Positions 21,076-31,893 of a stretch of 64,000 nt of DNA are shown here, in pieces. Source of the DNA: Thereva unica (lineage: Eukaryota; Arthropoda; Insecta; Diptera; Therevidae); NCBI GenBank assembly GCA_949987705.1, contig OX465283.1:78935720-78999719 (forward strand), written 5' to 3'. The stretch's first letter is position 1. The number at the start of each line of letters is the position of its first letter. Both the position numbers and the translations under genes were made by a program. The notes under the pieces were generated by a model that did no database searches, was not told the origin of the DNA, and saw nothing but the letters and a program-made list of their open reading frames with translations.

Positions 21076-22217
21076 TTTGTTTTTTTTTTTTGAGAACCGT
21101 AGGCTTGATTAGTGATTAAAGTAAGTCTCTGGGAGAGCGGATGTTTGTTTAAATACTTGCATGCGAATTTAACTTGTACCGAATTTTGTAACCCTTTAAC
21201 TCGATAAACGGTTTTAAACTTGATAAATGAAAACTATTTGGAACTTGCGCGGTGTAAATGAACACTTTACAGAGACATTTTTGATTACGTTGGGGTTTTT
21301 TATTTTGAATAGTAATGGGATAATGATAATAATCGACACTTTATTGGGTTTTAATCATAAATGTTAAAAAGAGTAAAAATTAAAAAATATATAATATGAT
21401 AACAACGTTTGCAATATGTGTAATGAAAATTTGTTATGAAAAAACAATATATTTGTAGATTTTTATTTTATTTTAATGATTATTTGTTGTAGAGATTGAT
21501 TTTTTATATATCTTTCGAAAATTATGTAATTTTTAATTTTTATATTTTGAGTACTTATCTTATATTCGGTATCTTGTTTTGTGGAACTGATGACCTTTTG
21601 ATGTCCTGTGTAGACTTCTGGTGCTGGATTCTGTAGACTTTTCCTGCTGTCCTGTGTGGACCTCTGTTGCTGGATTCTGTAGCCTTTACTGTTGTCCTGT
21701 GTGGATCTCTGTTGCTTGATTCTGTAGCCTTTACTGTTGTCCTGTGTGGACCTCTGTTGCTGGATTCTGTAGCCTTTACTGTTGTCCTGTGTGGACCTCT
21801 GTTGCTGGATTCTGTAGCCTTTACTGTTGTCCTGTGTGGACCTCTGTAACTGTTGTAACTTGTTGATTTGGTGGCACCTTAATAAAATGATTGCCCACTG
21901 ATCAGCTGCTGGTTTGTATTACAGTAATTGAGATAATTATTAAACATTTATTATTCGCACTTTATTTTGCTTTTAAATTTTTAATTAGTTCACATTAATG
22001 GTAACTCTGTAGACCAAATGTAAACAAACACACTTATAAATCTGTTAACTTTTTGAAGTGCACAAATTTCTAACTTTGTCGCTTAATTTTACACTTTAAC
22101 GACCACAATTTGACCAAACAGAAATTATCTCAGGTTTTTTTTTTTTTAAGCACTTGTAATGCGTAATGCACTTTCTTGCTGGTTTCAACTTCACTTATAA
22201 AAACAAAAAAGAAAAAA
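21076..22217 (-). other. BEL/Pao untranslated leader
   Basis: About 1.14 kb lies between the PBS and the gag start codon. It is AT-rich, has no long minus-strand ORF, and contains the 45-bp minisatellite at 21603-21853. Leaders of LTR elements carry packaging and translation signals, but none can be identified here. Confidence 0.7.
21603..21853. repeat. 45-bp minisatellite, about 5.5 copies, in the BEL/Pao leader
   Basis: Units start GTCCTGTGTGGACCTCTG at 21603, 21649, 21694, 21739, 21784 and 21829. The first unit is diverged and 46 bp long, the next four are nearly identical, and the last is partial. A plus-strand ORF across it repeats LLDSVAFTVVLCG, but it runs antisense to the element and is not a gene. 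Confidence 0.95.
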
Positions 22218-22230
22218 GCTCGAAGGACCA
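22218..22230 (-). other. Primer-binding site matching tRNA-Tyr 3' end
   Basis: Five bases after the 5' LTR, the minus strand reads TGGTCCTTCGAGC, complementary to a tRNA ending GCTCGAAGGACCA. Insect tRNA-Tyr begins CCTTCGA and, as I recall it, ends CTCGAAGGA before CCA, so 13 bases match. This primes minus-strand DNA synthesis. The tRNA identity is from memory, not from alignment. Confidence 0.75.
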
Positions 22231-22235
22231 CTTTA

Positions 22236-22546
22236 TGTTCGGGTAAAACATAAGAAAATAAAGACTTTATATTTGAACAATTTATTTGACCGACCAATTC
22301 GAATGTTAAATAAGTACTACATATTTAATTTAATTTTAACTTACATCTAGGTACAAATATTTTACACATAATTTGCTGGATTAGCACAATTGATTTGCGC
22401 GTGCATGGTGTCCATTTGCACCCGCAAGTTTCCATCAATTTATAAATTCCGCCTGGCGGATATCCGCCGCATGCAGGTATCAAATTATAATTATGCATCA
22501 ATATTTGCAGTAAAAAATATAAATTTAATATTATTGTTCTTGAACA
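22236..22546 (-). repeat. 5' LTR of the BEL/Pao element
   Basis: A 311-bp copy of the LTR at 13110-13420 with no difference seen by eye. In the element it should hold the promoter. It is followed by CAT and then the assembly gap, so the target duplication is only partly visible. Confidence 0.95.
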
Positions 22547-22549
22547 CAT

Positions 22550-22749
22550 NNNNNNNNNNNNNNNNNNNNNNNNNNNNNNNNNNNNNNNNNNNNNNNNNNN
22601 NNNNNNNNNNNNNNNNNNNNNNNNNNNNNNNNNNNNNNNNNNNNNNNNNNNNNNNNNNNNNNNNNNNNNNNNNNNNNNNNNNNNNNNNNNNNNNNNNNNN
22701 NNNNNNNNNNNNNNNNNNNNNNNNNNNNNNNNNNNNNNNNNNNNNNNNN
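22550..22749. other. Assembly gap of exactly 200 N
   Basis: The run of N is exactly 200 long, a conventional placeholder, so the real distance is unknown. It begins three bases outside the BEL/Pao 5' LTR and ends inside a LINE reverse transcriptase. Confidence 0.99.
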
Positions 22750-23660
22750 AATAGAATTGATAAAAGCCGTATATAACAATTCCAAATGCAGAGTTCTCCA
22801 TAATGGAAAATTATCCGACAGCTTTGAGCTGAGCTCAGGAGTACGACAAGGATGCCTACTTTCGCCCTTACTATTTCTTATAGTAATAAATGACATCCTT
22901 GTCGGCGCTCTAGATAGTAGAACAGGCGGCATACAATGGGGTTTGTTAGACCGCCTTAAGGATCTGGACTACGCAGATGATATCTGTTAGCCGGCCCACA
23001 GACAATTTGGAAACAGAAAGTAGTGTAGCAGGCTTAAGGCTTAATGCAAATATAAACAAAGAAATGCGGATAAATGTAAACACCCTGAACGAACTGCGCT
23101 GAATAGTCGTGAAGTGGAACTGGTAAATATACTCTACTACCTCGGTATCATCATTACCGAAAATGGCGGTGCAGAAGAAGATGACAGTTGCAGAATAATT
23201 AAAGCACGAAGGGTATATGCATGCCTGCATATGAAGATCAACGAAGATCTCTATTAACACCAAATTGCGGCTGTTCAGGTCCAACTTTGCGAAACATAGG
23301 CAGTCCCAATTCCAACCCAATTCATCACAAAGCGCCTACAAGTTTTCATCAACAGATGCTTACGCGGTTTCCAAAAAAATCCGCTGAGAAGGTAGAATTT
23401 TAAATGACTATAGTGCCGTACCGGCCAAGAAAGGATAGACGACTAAATCAGGCGACGGAAATGGAATTGGATTGGACACACCTTGCGAGGTGTAAAGGAG
23501 AATCTAGCCAAGCAGGTCCTCGACTGGAACCCGCAAGGAGCCCGTCGAGATGGAAGACCTATAACAACGTGGAGGAGAACTCTATTAGCGAAGAGCCCGC
23601 AAAAATTGGGAGATCCTGGACGGAGCTTAAAGCTGTCGCACAAGAAAGAGTCCACTAGGC
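22750..23660 (+). pseudogene. LINE relic, copy A of the four-copy RTE-like family
   Basis: The readable RT part starts in the palm: YNNSKCRVLHNGKLSDSF, then SSGVRQGCLLSPLLFLIVIN, GGIQWGLLDRLKDLDYADDI (catalytic YADD) and a stop. Later blocks, ERTALN, REVELVN, YYLGIIITENGGAEED and RLQVFINRCLRG, are spread over several frames, followed by GKPTT-type tail sequence to about 23660. It is clearly related to copies at 54054, 59659 and 62270 but is the most decayed. Its 5' part is lost in the gap. Confidence 0.85.
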
Positions 23661-23699
23661 GGCAACTGTCCCATGAGGGATTAAACGGGAATAAGTAAG

Positions 23700-25590
23700 G
23701 AATATATGAAAGTAATATTGAAAAGCGTGCTTGCGTTTACAAAATCACAAATCCAAGAGCTATCTTTTTTTGAGCGGATCAGTATCAAAAATCCCGCTGT
23801 TGAATAAATCGTTATTGTACGGGATATCTTTATTATACAGGTCGAGGTGTACGAAGGGCCCAAACTTTCGAGCACCCCGCCTACGGCATATGCAAATATA
23901 AATCGAGTACTTAGGCTCTAAAATTTTTTTATTGAAAACTAACAAGATAAAGTAACACATTATTGTCAAAAATTAGTATATGACTGTTAGAATGAAAACC
24001 TGTAATATTTTACTCTTATTACACAAGTAACGTAACATAATCACATTCCATTCTAAGATAGATACGCATAGCACCGACTGAACTCATCTTTAGCTAGATA
24101 TATTTACTAAATTATAGATGTTCTTAATTACATTTTCTTAATTGATTAGCCAGTAATCAAAGAAATCAGACTGAGGGTGATCAGGGTAATCTCCTTAATG
24201 TAATCTTCTTTATCCAACTTTCCTGCTTTTGACTTCGTACCCTTAACCCCCATTCATTATGTCACCGCACCCCAGAACTGTTTGCACCCTAACTAAATGC
24301 TCAAGTAACCAATTCGTATGGAAACGTTCAATTGCGCCAACTTTTTCAACTGGGATTTTGATAAAACTACTTATACCAAACTTTTTATCCATTTAAAAAA
24401 TCGCGGAAAAAACAGAAACGAAGTTTCCATGCTTGTAACTTAGTTACTTCCCCTGATTAAAAGTGGAACCGAAATGATTCATTAAGGGGATTTTCGAAAG
24501 TTCTATAAAGCGAAAGGAAAGACCCGAAATAGATACTTAAAAACATATTGAACATTTACGTAAAAAGTTAGACGGAAAGTATAAGTTGGTTGGAAATTTT
24601 CTGCAATAAGCCAACTATGCTAAAACTTTCTCCAGTTTTGTTGAGTTAAAATATTTTATTTGCCTTCTTGAAGGTTAAAAGTTTTACCTTTTGGTAAGAT
24701 TCTGATGAATTGCACTCGGGATTACGTCTGCAATTTTAATTCTGTAGCATGGCTATACAAAATTGATATTTATTCGGGGTTTCATGAGCTTTCATGGTTA
24801 ATGTGATTATTGATTGATGCCGCATTTAATCAACTTTAGACTCATTTAACCATAATTTAGTACTGAGTTCTCTCATAAGAGATGTTTGGTGGAGAATTTG
24901 CTTTCTTTCTTTCCGAAAAAAACCAACGGCTAAAACATTCTAAGATGATGCTAAGTCCTATCCTACCTCCACATTTTCGACGACGTTTACTTGACATCGG
25001 TTGACCCTTTGGATGCTCTTGTCTAGGATCAGTTCATGTCATACCAGCACAGCGGTTTTTTCTTACCACATTAGATTTTGACACAAACATGCTTGTAGGA
25101 AACCTTAATGGGCTGACGAAACTCAAAATAAACCACCTAATAAACATAATTGAAATAGTTTTATTGATATAAATTTATTAACCGAAACTTCGCTTTAATA
25201 TGGCGTCTACTCTTCTGAGTAAAACGGTCAGAACTGTACAGAGATAGAGTTTTACATATCACCCTGTATTTTTGTAACCCTATAACCTATTTCCAGGAGC
25301 AGAAGAAAAAGAATCCTACACACTAGTTCAATGTTGACCAAAGAAGTGTGCTTGCTTGTAAACATGCTTGTTTTCTCTGCTACCTCCATAACGCTCAATT
25401 TTGTTGCGGATGTGGTCTTTATTTTGAATTGTTACAGAGGAAAGCAATTGCTTGGATTTTTATCCATAAACCCGGTCACTCGGTGCTTTTCTATGGCAGG
25501 CTGTGAGGTTCAATCATTGCTTATAGCTGGCTCTTTTTTCATATGTTGGAACCATCTAGTACAAAATATTTTGTTAAATATTGTTGAATC
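23700..25590. other. No recognisable feature
   Basis: About 1.9 kb of AT-rich sequence with only short random ORFs. The longest, at 25331, has no domain-like pattern. Confidence 0.4.
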
Positions 25591-25593
25591 TCG

Positions 25594-25640
25594 CGGGCCG
25601 CACAACTTTCCGCGAAGGGCCGCATGGTTGGTCACCCCTG
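25594..25640. mobile_element. Possible hAT-type transposon terminus
   Basis: The minus strand from 25640 reads CAGGGGTGACCAACCATGCG and continues with GGCCC-rich sequence. This resembles the CAGGGGTG..CC-type ends of hAT elements. The matching other end and an 8-bp duplication were not found, so it may be a fragment. Confidence 0.3.
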
Positions 25641-25954
25641 GTATAAATCAACCACGCTCGAAAATAAATATTGAAAAAATAGTCTAAGCTCCCACCGCAA
25701 AAAAAGTACCCCATCGAACACCTCAAAACAATAAAGTGAGATTGGCTGAAAAACATGTAAAAAACATGTAAAGCCCGCCAGACTAATAAAAATTTGTTAA
25801 TTGCTACTTTTTAAGAATTTTTGAATTCTGTTAAAAAACAATGATTTTACTTTCCAAAACACCTGTCTGAAATTTATACAATTTGTAGTAAATAATGAAC
25901 CATTTTTGAAAAAATTTGTCTGTCTGACAATTCCGGTAAGTTCCTATCTATATT

Positions 25955-26358
25955 AATCCCGGCCAGCCCCACGGTCCTTCGCCTTTTCCACTTTCCCACC
26001 TACATAACTTTCCTTCGTTCTTCTTCCCTCTTTACATTCCTGATTCCTTCTGTCATAGCCTTAGTTAGACCTTCCCCGCTTCACCAAAGCGCATGTCATC
26101 GGTTGGTTGATGAGATTCAACTCGTTTCAGGAGGCATAACACTCCAGCGAGTTGTTTCTCGATGCCCCGATGTCAAAGTCGCCAGTAATGGTTGGGAGTA
26201 GGTGGACTGCAAAATATCGCTGGTAGGTTGTGACAGTTCCTTTCTTCCCCGACTAGAGCTGCTGTTCGACATTGCACTCTATATGAAGAAAATAGATTGT
26301 CGACACAGTATAAAGGGCGTTTCCTGTGACTCTAGTCTTTCACATAAAAAAAAAAAAA
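25955..26358 (+). mobile_element. tRNA-derived SINE, 5'-truncated copy
   Basis: It starts within the tRNA-like part, AATCCCGGCCAGCCCC, just past the B box. It then follows the body of the SINE at 11099 closely through TCGTTTCAGGAGGCATAA to CACATAAAAAA and a poly(A) run. The A box and most of the B box are missing, so it cannot be transcribed by its own promoter. It lacks the CT expansion seen in the first copy. Confidence 0.9.
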
Positions 26359-26785
26359 TTTTTTTTAATTAGCTTCTGACATAAGGTCTATAAATTCTTT
26401 TTCTTTATAAAAATGCACTTCATAACACCTCCTTGAATTTTGTTTTACATAAAGTTCAAGATTTCTTCTGTCTATTAAAGCTTGTCTGGCTGACAATTTT
26501 TGTTAATAAATTTGTCAGACTGAATTTTAAATGCGCAGCATCAATGCATCAAGATCAACCACTGGCATATCAAAACACCTTGTTCGAAAAGAAAACAACA
26601 GTTTAACAGTTTAAGATGTCCTTTATCCATAAAAATAAGCCTGTCATTGAAAAAATGTTTTTTACCATGTCAGATATAATTTTGAAGCGCCGTGACAGGG
26701 GGTTTTCTTTAAAAAAGAGCTTTTATAAGCTCTGAGTGTATTGATTTAGATTCAATTGTCGATCTTGGTCTTATTCAATTAGAGC
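26359..26785. other. AT-rich spacer, nothing recognised
   Basis: Repeated TGTCTG(G)CTGACAA-like words occur here and at 25920-25930, but no clear element boundary could be drawn. Confidence 0.35.
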
Positions 26786-26789
26786 AGGG

Positions 26790-28395
26790 GGAAAGGGCCT
26801 AAAGGATTTAAGTGGTGACATTTTTCATGGACCTGACTTAATGTGTAACTTATTATTAAAGAAATGTTACTCTAGCCTCTCTTATGTTCTTACCAAAGTG
26901 TTTAATCTGTCCTTGAAGTTTGGTTTATTCCTTGACTCTCGGAAATTTTCGTATATTAAACCGCTTTATAAATCGGGTTGTCGTAATAAAATTAATAATT
27001 ATAGAGGTATTGCGAAGTTATTACCTATGTTCCTAAATGTTTTGAAAGCCTGGTAAAACACAGACTTGAATTTGTTGTGAACAATTGTATATGTGATGAA
27101 CAACATGGTAGGGAAGTCCACTACCACTAACCTGGTAGTGTTTAAGGGTAAGCAGGTTGATGTTATCTATACGGATTTGGTCAAAGCTTTTGACCGTGTC
27201 GATATTGCACTATTAATAAGGAAATTACGCGCAATTGGTTTCCATTCTTCTCTTCTTAATTGGATAAGTTCCTATCTTATTGGCCGTAAGCAGTGTGTTC
27301 TAATTGATACATGTATGTATGTCGAGAATATTTGCAGTTGAATCAGGTGTTCCACAAGGTAGTCATCTTGGTCCGTTATTATTCATTATTTTTATTAATG
27401 ATGTTTGTAGTATATTTTCTCGTGTCAATGCGCTATTATTTGCGGATGATATGAAGATTTTTACTTCAATTTCTTCTTTATCCGACTGTAGTATTCTTCA
27501 AAATGAACTTGATATCTCTTTTTCTTGGTGCAAAGCTAATAGGTAGGAGCTAAATCCCCTTAAATGTAAAAAAATGTCTTTTTATCGATTTATTGTTCCG
27601 TTTTCTCATTCTTATAATATTAATGGTGTGATTATTGATTCTCCTGATACTATTTGTGATCTTGGTGTTAATCTTGACCATAGATTTAGTTCATCTTGCC
27701 ATGTTGATATAGTATGCTCAAAAGCATTTAAAATGCTTGGTTTTCTAAAACGAAATTCTATTGACTTCCGAGATTCTTTTACGTTAAAAGTCCTTTACAC
27801 GTCTCTTGTTCGTTCTCACTTAGAGTACGCATCTGTTGTCTGGAATCCCCTTAGCTCTTTCCACAGCTCTCGTATCGTTTTGCTCTACGTAAAATTAGTT
27901 GGCAAAACAGTATTCCTTCATATAATTCTAGTTGTTTGCTTCTTGGACTTCCGACTTTAGAAACTAGAAGAAATATCGCTAGTGTAATGTTTGTCAGAGA
28001 TGTTTTATGTTTCCGAATTAAATCTGCTTCATTGCTTTCTCTTTTTAATATTTATGCACCTGGCGTATCTTTAAGATCTAGACCTCTATTGTGTGTCTCT
28101 CAGCATAGGACTGTTTATGGCCAACATGAACCAATAACGTTTTGCTCTGACCTCTTTAATAAAATTTACGATGCAATTGATTTAACCCTAGATAGAAATG
28201 CATTCAAGTCCATTCTTTGTAATAATGTTGGTTATTGATATTGTATCATCTTTTGCCTAGTGTTTAATACAACAATTAGTTTTCTAATGTTTTTTTTTGT
28301 CTTTGTTAAATTTGTTATATTCATCTAGTACATTATTTAACTGGCATCTGTCTGTTGGAAACTTACTCTGTAGACTGTAAATAAATAAAATTTGC
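26790..28395 (+). pseudogene. LINE relic: reverse transcriptase to 3' end, Jockey-like
   Basis: It starts within RT: VFNLSLKFGLFLDSRKFSYI and NNYRGIAKL, then YTDLVKAFDRVDI, SGVPQGSHLGPLLFIIFIND, LLFADDMKIF (catalytic ADD) and LNPLKCKKMSF. The thumb/C-terminal blocks CDLGVNLDHRFS, VLYTSLVRSHLEYASVVWNP and LLLGLPTLETRRNIASVMF follow, and the ORF closes at 28238. The 3' UTR ends with AATAAATAAAA near 28390. The endonuclease and ORF1 are missing (5' truncation, typical of LINE insertion). At least three frame breaks, near 27053, 27330 and 27545, show it is inactive. Confidence 0.85.
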
Positions 28396-30775
28396 TTCTA
28401 CATATTATCCATTTAACGTATTCATGTTTATTTCAGGACAAATAAAAATTTAATAACTTCTTCCCCCTTTTGACTGCCATTTTTTCTCAGCACATCCAAA
28501 AGTTACAACAGGTATGTTTAGGGCTATTTTATAGAATGTAACCTAAGTTAACAACCAGAAAATCCTAGTTCAAATTTCCAATGGCGCTCTCAAAACAAGT
28601 TTCCCTTGCGAACTTTGATTGATTTCTGTAGTGTCATTTGATTTTGCTCTTAATTGAATGGAAGTTTAATTGCGGTGCGAACTTTGTCATTCATCGTAAC
28701 GCTATACTCCAACATTGAAGCTTTGCAAAGAAATTTAGCACTGCTTCTTATCTAATCTCCCTATGCAGTTCCTGCTGTAGGTATGGTCAGCGGCCCGGCT
28801 CCCGCTTTTCTAGAAAGAAGTATTACAGTAACTACATTAGCTCTAATATCCCTAGTTGACAAGGTTATCCCTAATTTCCTGACCGGTTTTTCTAAAATTG
28901 GAAATACAAATGCGTATTTTGAGTGTTGTATAAACGTACTAAACGAATGATGGGATAGAGCAAATTTCAAGCCAACAGCAAAACCCAACTCGACTAAATA
29001 CCCATTAACAGTCGACAGCCAAAGAGGATAGTCTCCGCTGATATAGAGAAGAATGAATGCATGTAGAAGCTACCCTCAAATTTGATTTTCAACAAGTCAT
29101 CACGACGTTCAAGTTAAGGGTGGAAATCTGTTAAAATCCTTAAACTTGGTCCATAGCAGAGGCTCTGGCGGAATGTTTGCTTTATTTTAACCAAATTGAA
29201 CCCAGCTCTTTAGAACCCCTTCCGTGTAGATTTGCCGCTATACAAACATCCGTAAATTCATGAACTTGCGCGTGCATTGTGAGGGAGAGAATATAAGGCT
29301 TATTTGGATGGAAGAAACTTGGGTTATTTAGTTAATACATAAGTGTTTTGGATCTCTATTGAAATGCAAACAGGAAATTCCTTTTATCTACTATCGGATG
29401 TCTAGGTTTGTCCCATTCTGTATACTGAAAGCTTACTACACATACCCGGAGGGACCGGACCTCTAATGGAGTCTCCCTTATACGCATATTGGATTAAACA
29501 AACTAAGCTAAATATATTCGTAGAGGTTGCATTTAGAGTGGAAATGGTCTGCTTTTAGAATCCATCAGGGATGCAACAAAATTGCTTTTTGTCTATCAGT
29601 ATAAGGCTGCTGCTCTATGGACATCAAATTCAATTTACGAAACAATGCCGTGTTGAATCAGCACAGCTCGTCCGGATGGATGGAAGTGATATCGCACAAA
29701 TGAGCCGTAAAGTTTTTGGGCCTGAAAGTTTGCTGGAATTGAAATGAAGTCCAGCTACTATTCCATGGCAAGTGATTGTGTTTTCAATCATAATATAGTT
29801 TGTTTGTTCCAATGTAATTTATATTTGTTCATTTAAATCTCAATACGTAACATTATAGTGGAATCTAAATAAAAATTCGCAACTGACATAACAATTGCAA
29901 TAAATTTAAAAAAAATACTATAAATGGGAGTTGGTAAATAAAGGATGGTATATTTTTATTGTTTTTTAATATTATTCTTATGTGATGAAAATTTCTTCTT
30001 GGATATTGTTTTATAAATTGCGCCAAGTATGTAAAAACGTTGGCAGGGCTACGTCGTGTCGTAGGTGACGGTTTAAAAACTATTATACATATGTATATGT
30101 AAGCATACGCTTCTTTCCACTTTGTTGTCATCCTTAAATCACGAGAGGCTATTTCTCGACCCTCCCCCTCCTTGGTGAGATTTGGCTCGACCCCCTCTGC
30201 CCACAATTTCACGTAAGATTCTTCAAAAAAAAAAAAGCTATAATATTTACCACTACACTACACTTCCATATGTATTTACGGGCGTAACCACAGAAAGTCG
30301 GTCTTGTCGTATGTAACATTTTATCTAAGATAACTGATAATTTGGACTCCTTCTAGCCCCTCCTTTAATTCACTCGCTTTTTCCCGCCCGGGCCCGGGAC
30401 TGAAATATGTTTGGCGCCCCTTTAAGGAGATTGAAATTTTCAAAAATCTATAATTAAAAAAATGTTTAATACTTTTTAAAACCTGTGTTAACAATAATTT
30501 CCTTCAGCACCTCAGAATGAACGGTCGGTTTTTGATTTCCGAATAGACCTAAAGTTACACAGTGGAGCAGCCTAGAACGGAACAGGTCTTAAGCTACTGG
30601 CTACGAGGGATGCGGAATCGGTACTCGATTCTTTACTCATATAAGTATTTGGCTTGGGATTCTAATCATATCCGTACTCGATATTTTTGACCGAGTCCTT
30701 TTTCTCATATCATTACTTATAGGGTAGAATCGAGTGCCGAGTATAATTTTCATTCAAGTCAGAAATCTGAGTTTG
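28396..30775. other. Mostly featureless DNA
   Basis: No gene found. The segment around 30165-30205 (TTGGTGAGATTTGGCTCGACC) resembles 42085-42110, so a dispersed repeat of unknown type is present. A lone GTACTCGAT-rich stretch occurs at 30620-30690. Confidence 0.35.
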
Positions 30776-30937
30776 AGGCCGTTTACATTCTAGACGCAGC
30801 AAGGTGGAAACGAAAATTGAAATTGTTTTATCTCAAGTTTGGTTCGCTCTCTATCCACCAACGTAGAATGCACTTTTATGTAACAAAGAGAAAATCATAC
30901 AAATTGCTGTGTTCCAATTTGGAATGAAAACGGGCCT
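30776..30937. mobile_element. Possible short MITE, imperfect inverted ends
   Basis: AGGCCGTTTACATTC at 30776 pairs imperfectly with GAATGAAAACGGGCCT ending at 30937. GTTTGA-like sequence flanks both sides, close to an 8-bp duplication with two mismatches. There is no ORF. Weak evidence. Confidence 0.35.
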
Positions 30938-31053
30938 AGGTTTGAATTTATATCCCATGTAAGTAGTTAAAATCCGTCTCACGCGTAAATCCAGTAATTC
31001 ATACACTAAGGCAGATCGCAGCTATAGAACAACAGTTCGTTGAAAGTTATCAG

Positions 31054-31593
31054 TAATGCCAAGCCAAGGATTGGCAGATTTGCCCCAAATTAAGCGATGC
31101 TGTAATTACCGGAATACCATATACCGATGGTGAGAATCCTAGTCGATTGCTGTCCGACCTTGCTGGACTTATTGGACATCCCATTTCAAACTTCACGCAT
31201 GTATTCCGAGTTAATCGCAAGGCGAATACCTCTAGTAGCGGCACCCGACGACGGAATGAACCGCTCATAGTAAAATTTTCATGCGCAAATGAGCAGAAAG
31301 CATTTCTGTCCCGTTTTCGGCAGTTTGGAGCGCTCACACTGAATCGTTTATCAAACACTTATGCATCTGATGGTAGGATTGGCGCATATGAAAGTTTATC
31401 CGATAAGAATAACGATATACTGAGGAGAGTTCTTCGTCTTAGGAAGGAAAAAATTATTCATTCTTCATTCACCCGCAATGGGTTGGTATATGTAAGAAGG
31501 ATTCCTGATGATCGGCCGGTGATAGTTCCGCACTTGGACCTGCTGCAGGAAATTGTGGAATATGAATCTGCAGATATCAATGGCGCTCAGTAA
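31054..31593 (+). pseudogene. LINE ORF1 (nucleic-acid-binding), N-terminally truncated
   Basis: The frame is open from a stop at 31051 to TAA at 31591. It reads LSDAVITGIPYTDGENPSRL, then FRVNRKANTSSSG, PLIVKFSCANEQKAFLSRF and ENIG-like SDKNNDILRRVLRLRKEKIIHSSFTRNG. This is the RRM-like central domain and C-terminal domain of LINE ORF1 proteins, which coat element RNA. The usual N-terminal zinc finger/coiled coil is missing. It lies 300 bp upstream of ORF2 on the same strand and probably belongs to the same insertion. Confidence 0.7.
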
Positions 31594-31838
31594 GTGTACT
31601 GATGATAGGTGCGAGGCAACAAGGAACTTACTTACTTGTTTTGGAACAATTTTGTTGTAGTTTTTTATTTGTATATAACTTATATTTTCTCTTTTTATTT
31701 ATATTTATATATACAGCCGGAATGAATATTGTACTTGGCGTGGAGATGATGATGCTGGTGAGTATGGTGTGCAGTTGTTCATGTATGCGGGCAGGTCGTT
31801 TATTATTGTGTTATTTGGTGTGCGGTTTTTCTTTTCTT

Positions 31839-31856
31839 GGGGGGGGGGGGGGGGGG
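31839..31856. repeat. Homopolymer run of 18 G
   Basis: Eighteen G in a row lie in the LINE inter-ORF spacer. Long G runs are prone to sequencing error, so the exact length is uncertain. Confidence 0.8.
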
Positions 31857-31893
31857 TCGAGGGAGCGGTTCCTAGTATAAGTCCCATAATTTA

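Larger units (their letters stand above)
13110..22546 (-). mobile_element. Complete BEL/Pao LTR retrotransposon with env-like region
   Basis: A 9437-bp element is bounded by two 311-bp LTRs that look identical base for base. It encodes one uninterrupted 2540-codon ORF on the minus strand. In element order it has the 5' LTR (22236-22546), PBS (22218-22230), a leader of about 1.16 kb with a 45-bp minisatellite, gag-pol-env-like ORF, a short purine-rich tract and the 3' LTR (13110-13420). The left flank CATAC and the right flank CAT before an N gap fit a 5-bp target duplication, as BEL/Pao usually makes. Identical LTRs plus an intact ORF imply a recent, possibly still competent insertion. Confidence 0.95.

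Noticed and set aside
21667..21849. Plus-strand repetitive ORF (LLDSVAFTVVLCG repeats)
   Set aside because: Antisense reading of the 45-bp minisatellite in the BEL/Pao leader, with no start context or homology.
25331..25687. 118-codon plus-strand ORF
   Set aside because: No domain-like pattern; its end overlaps a hAT-like terminus rich in GGCC.
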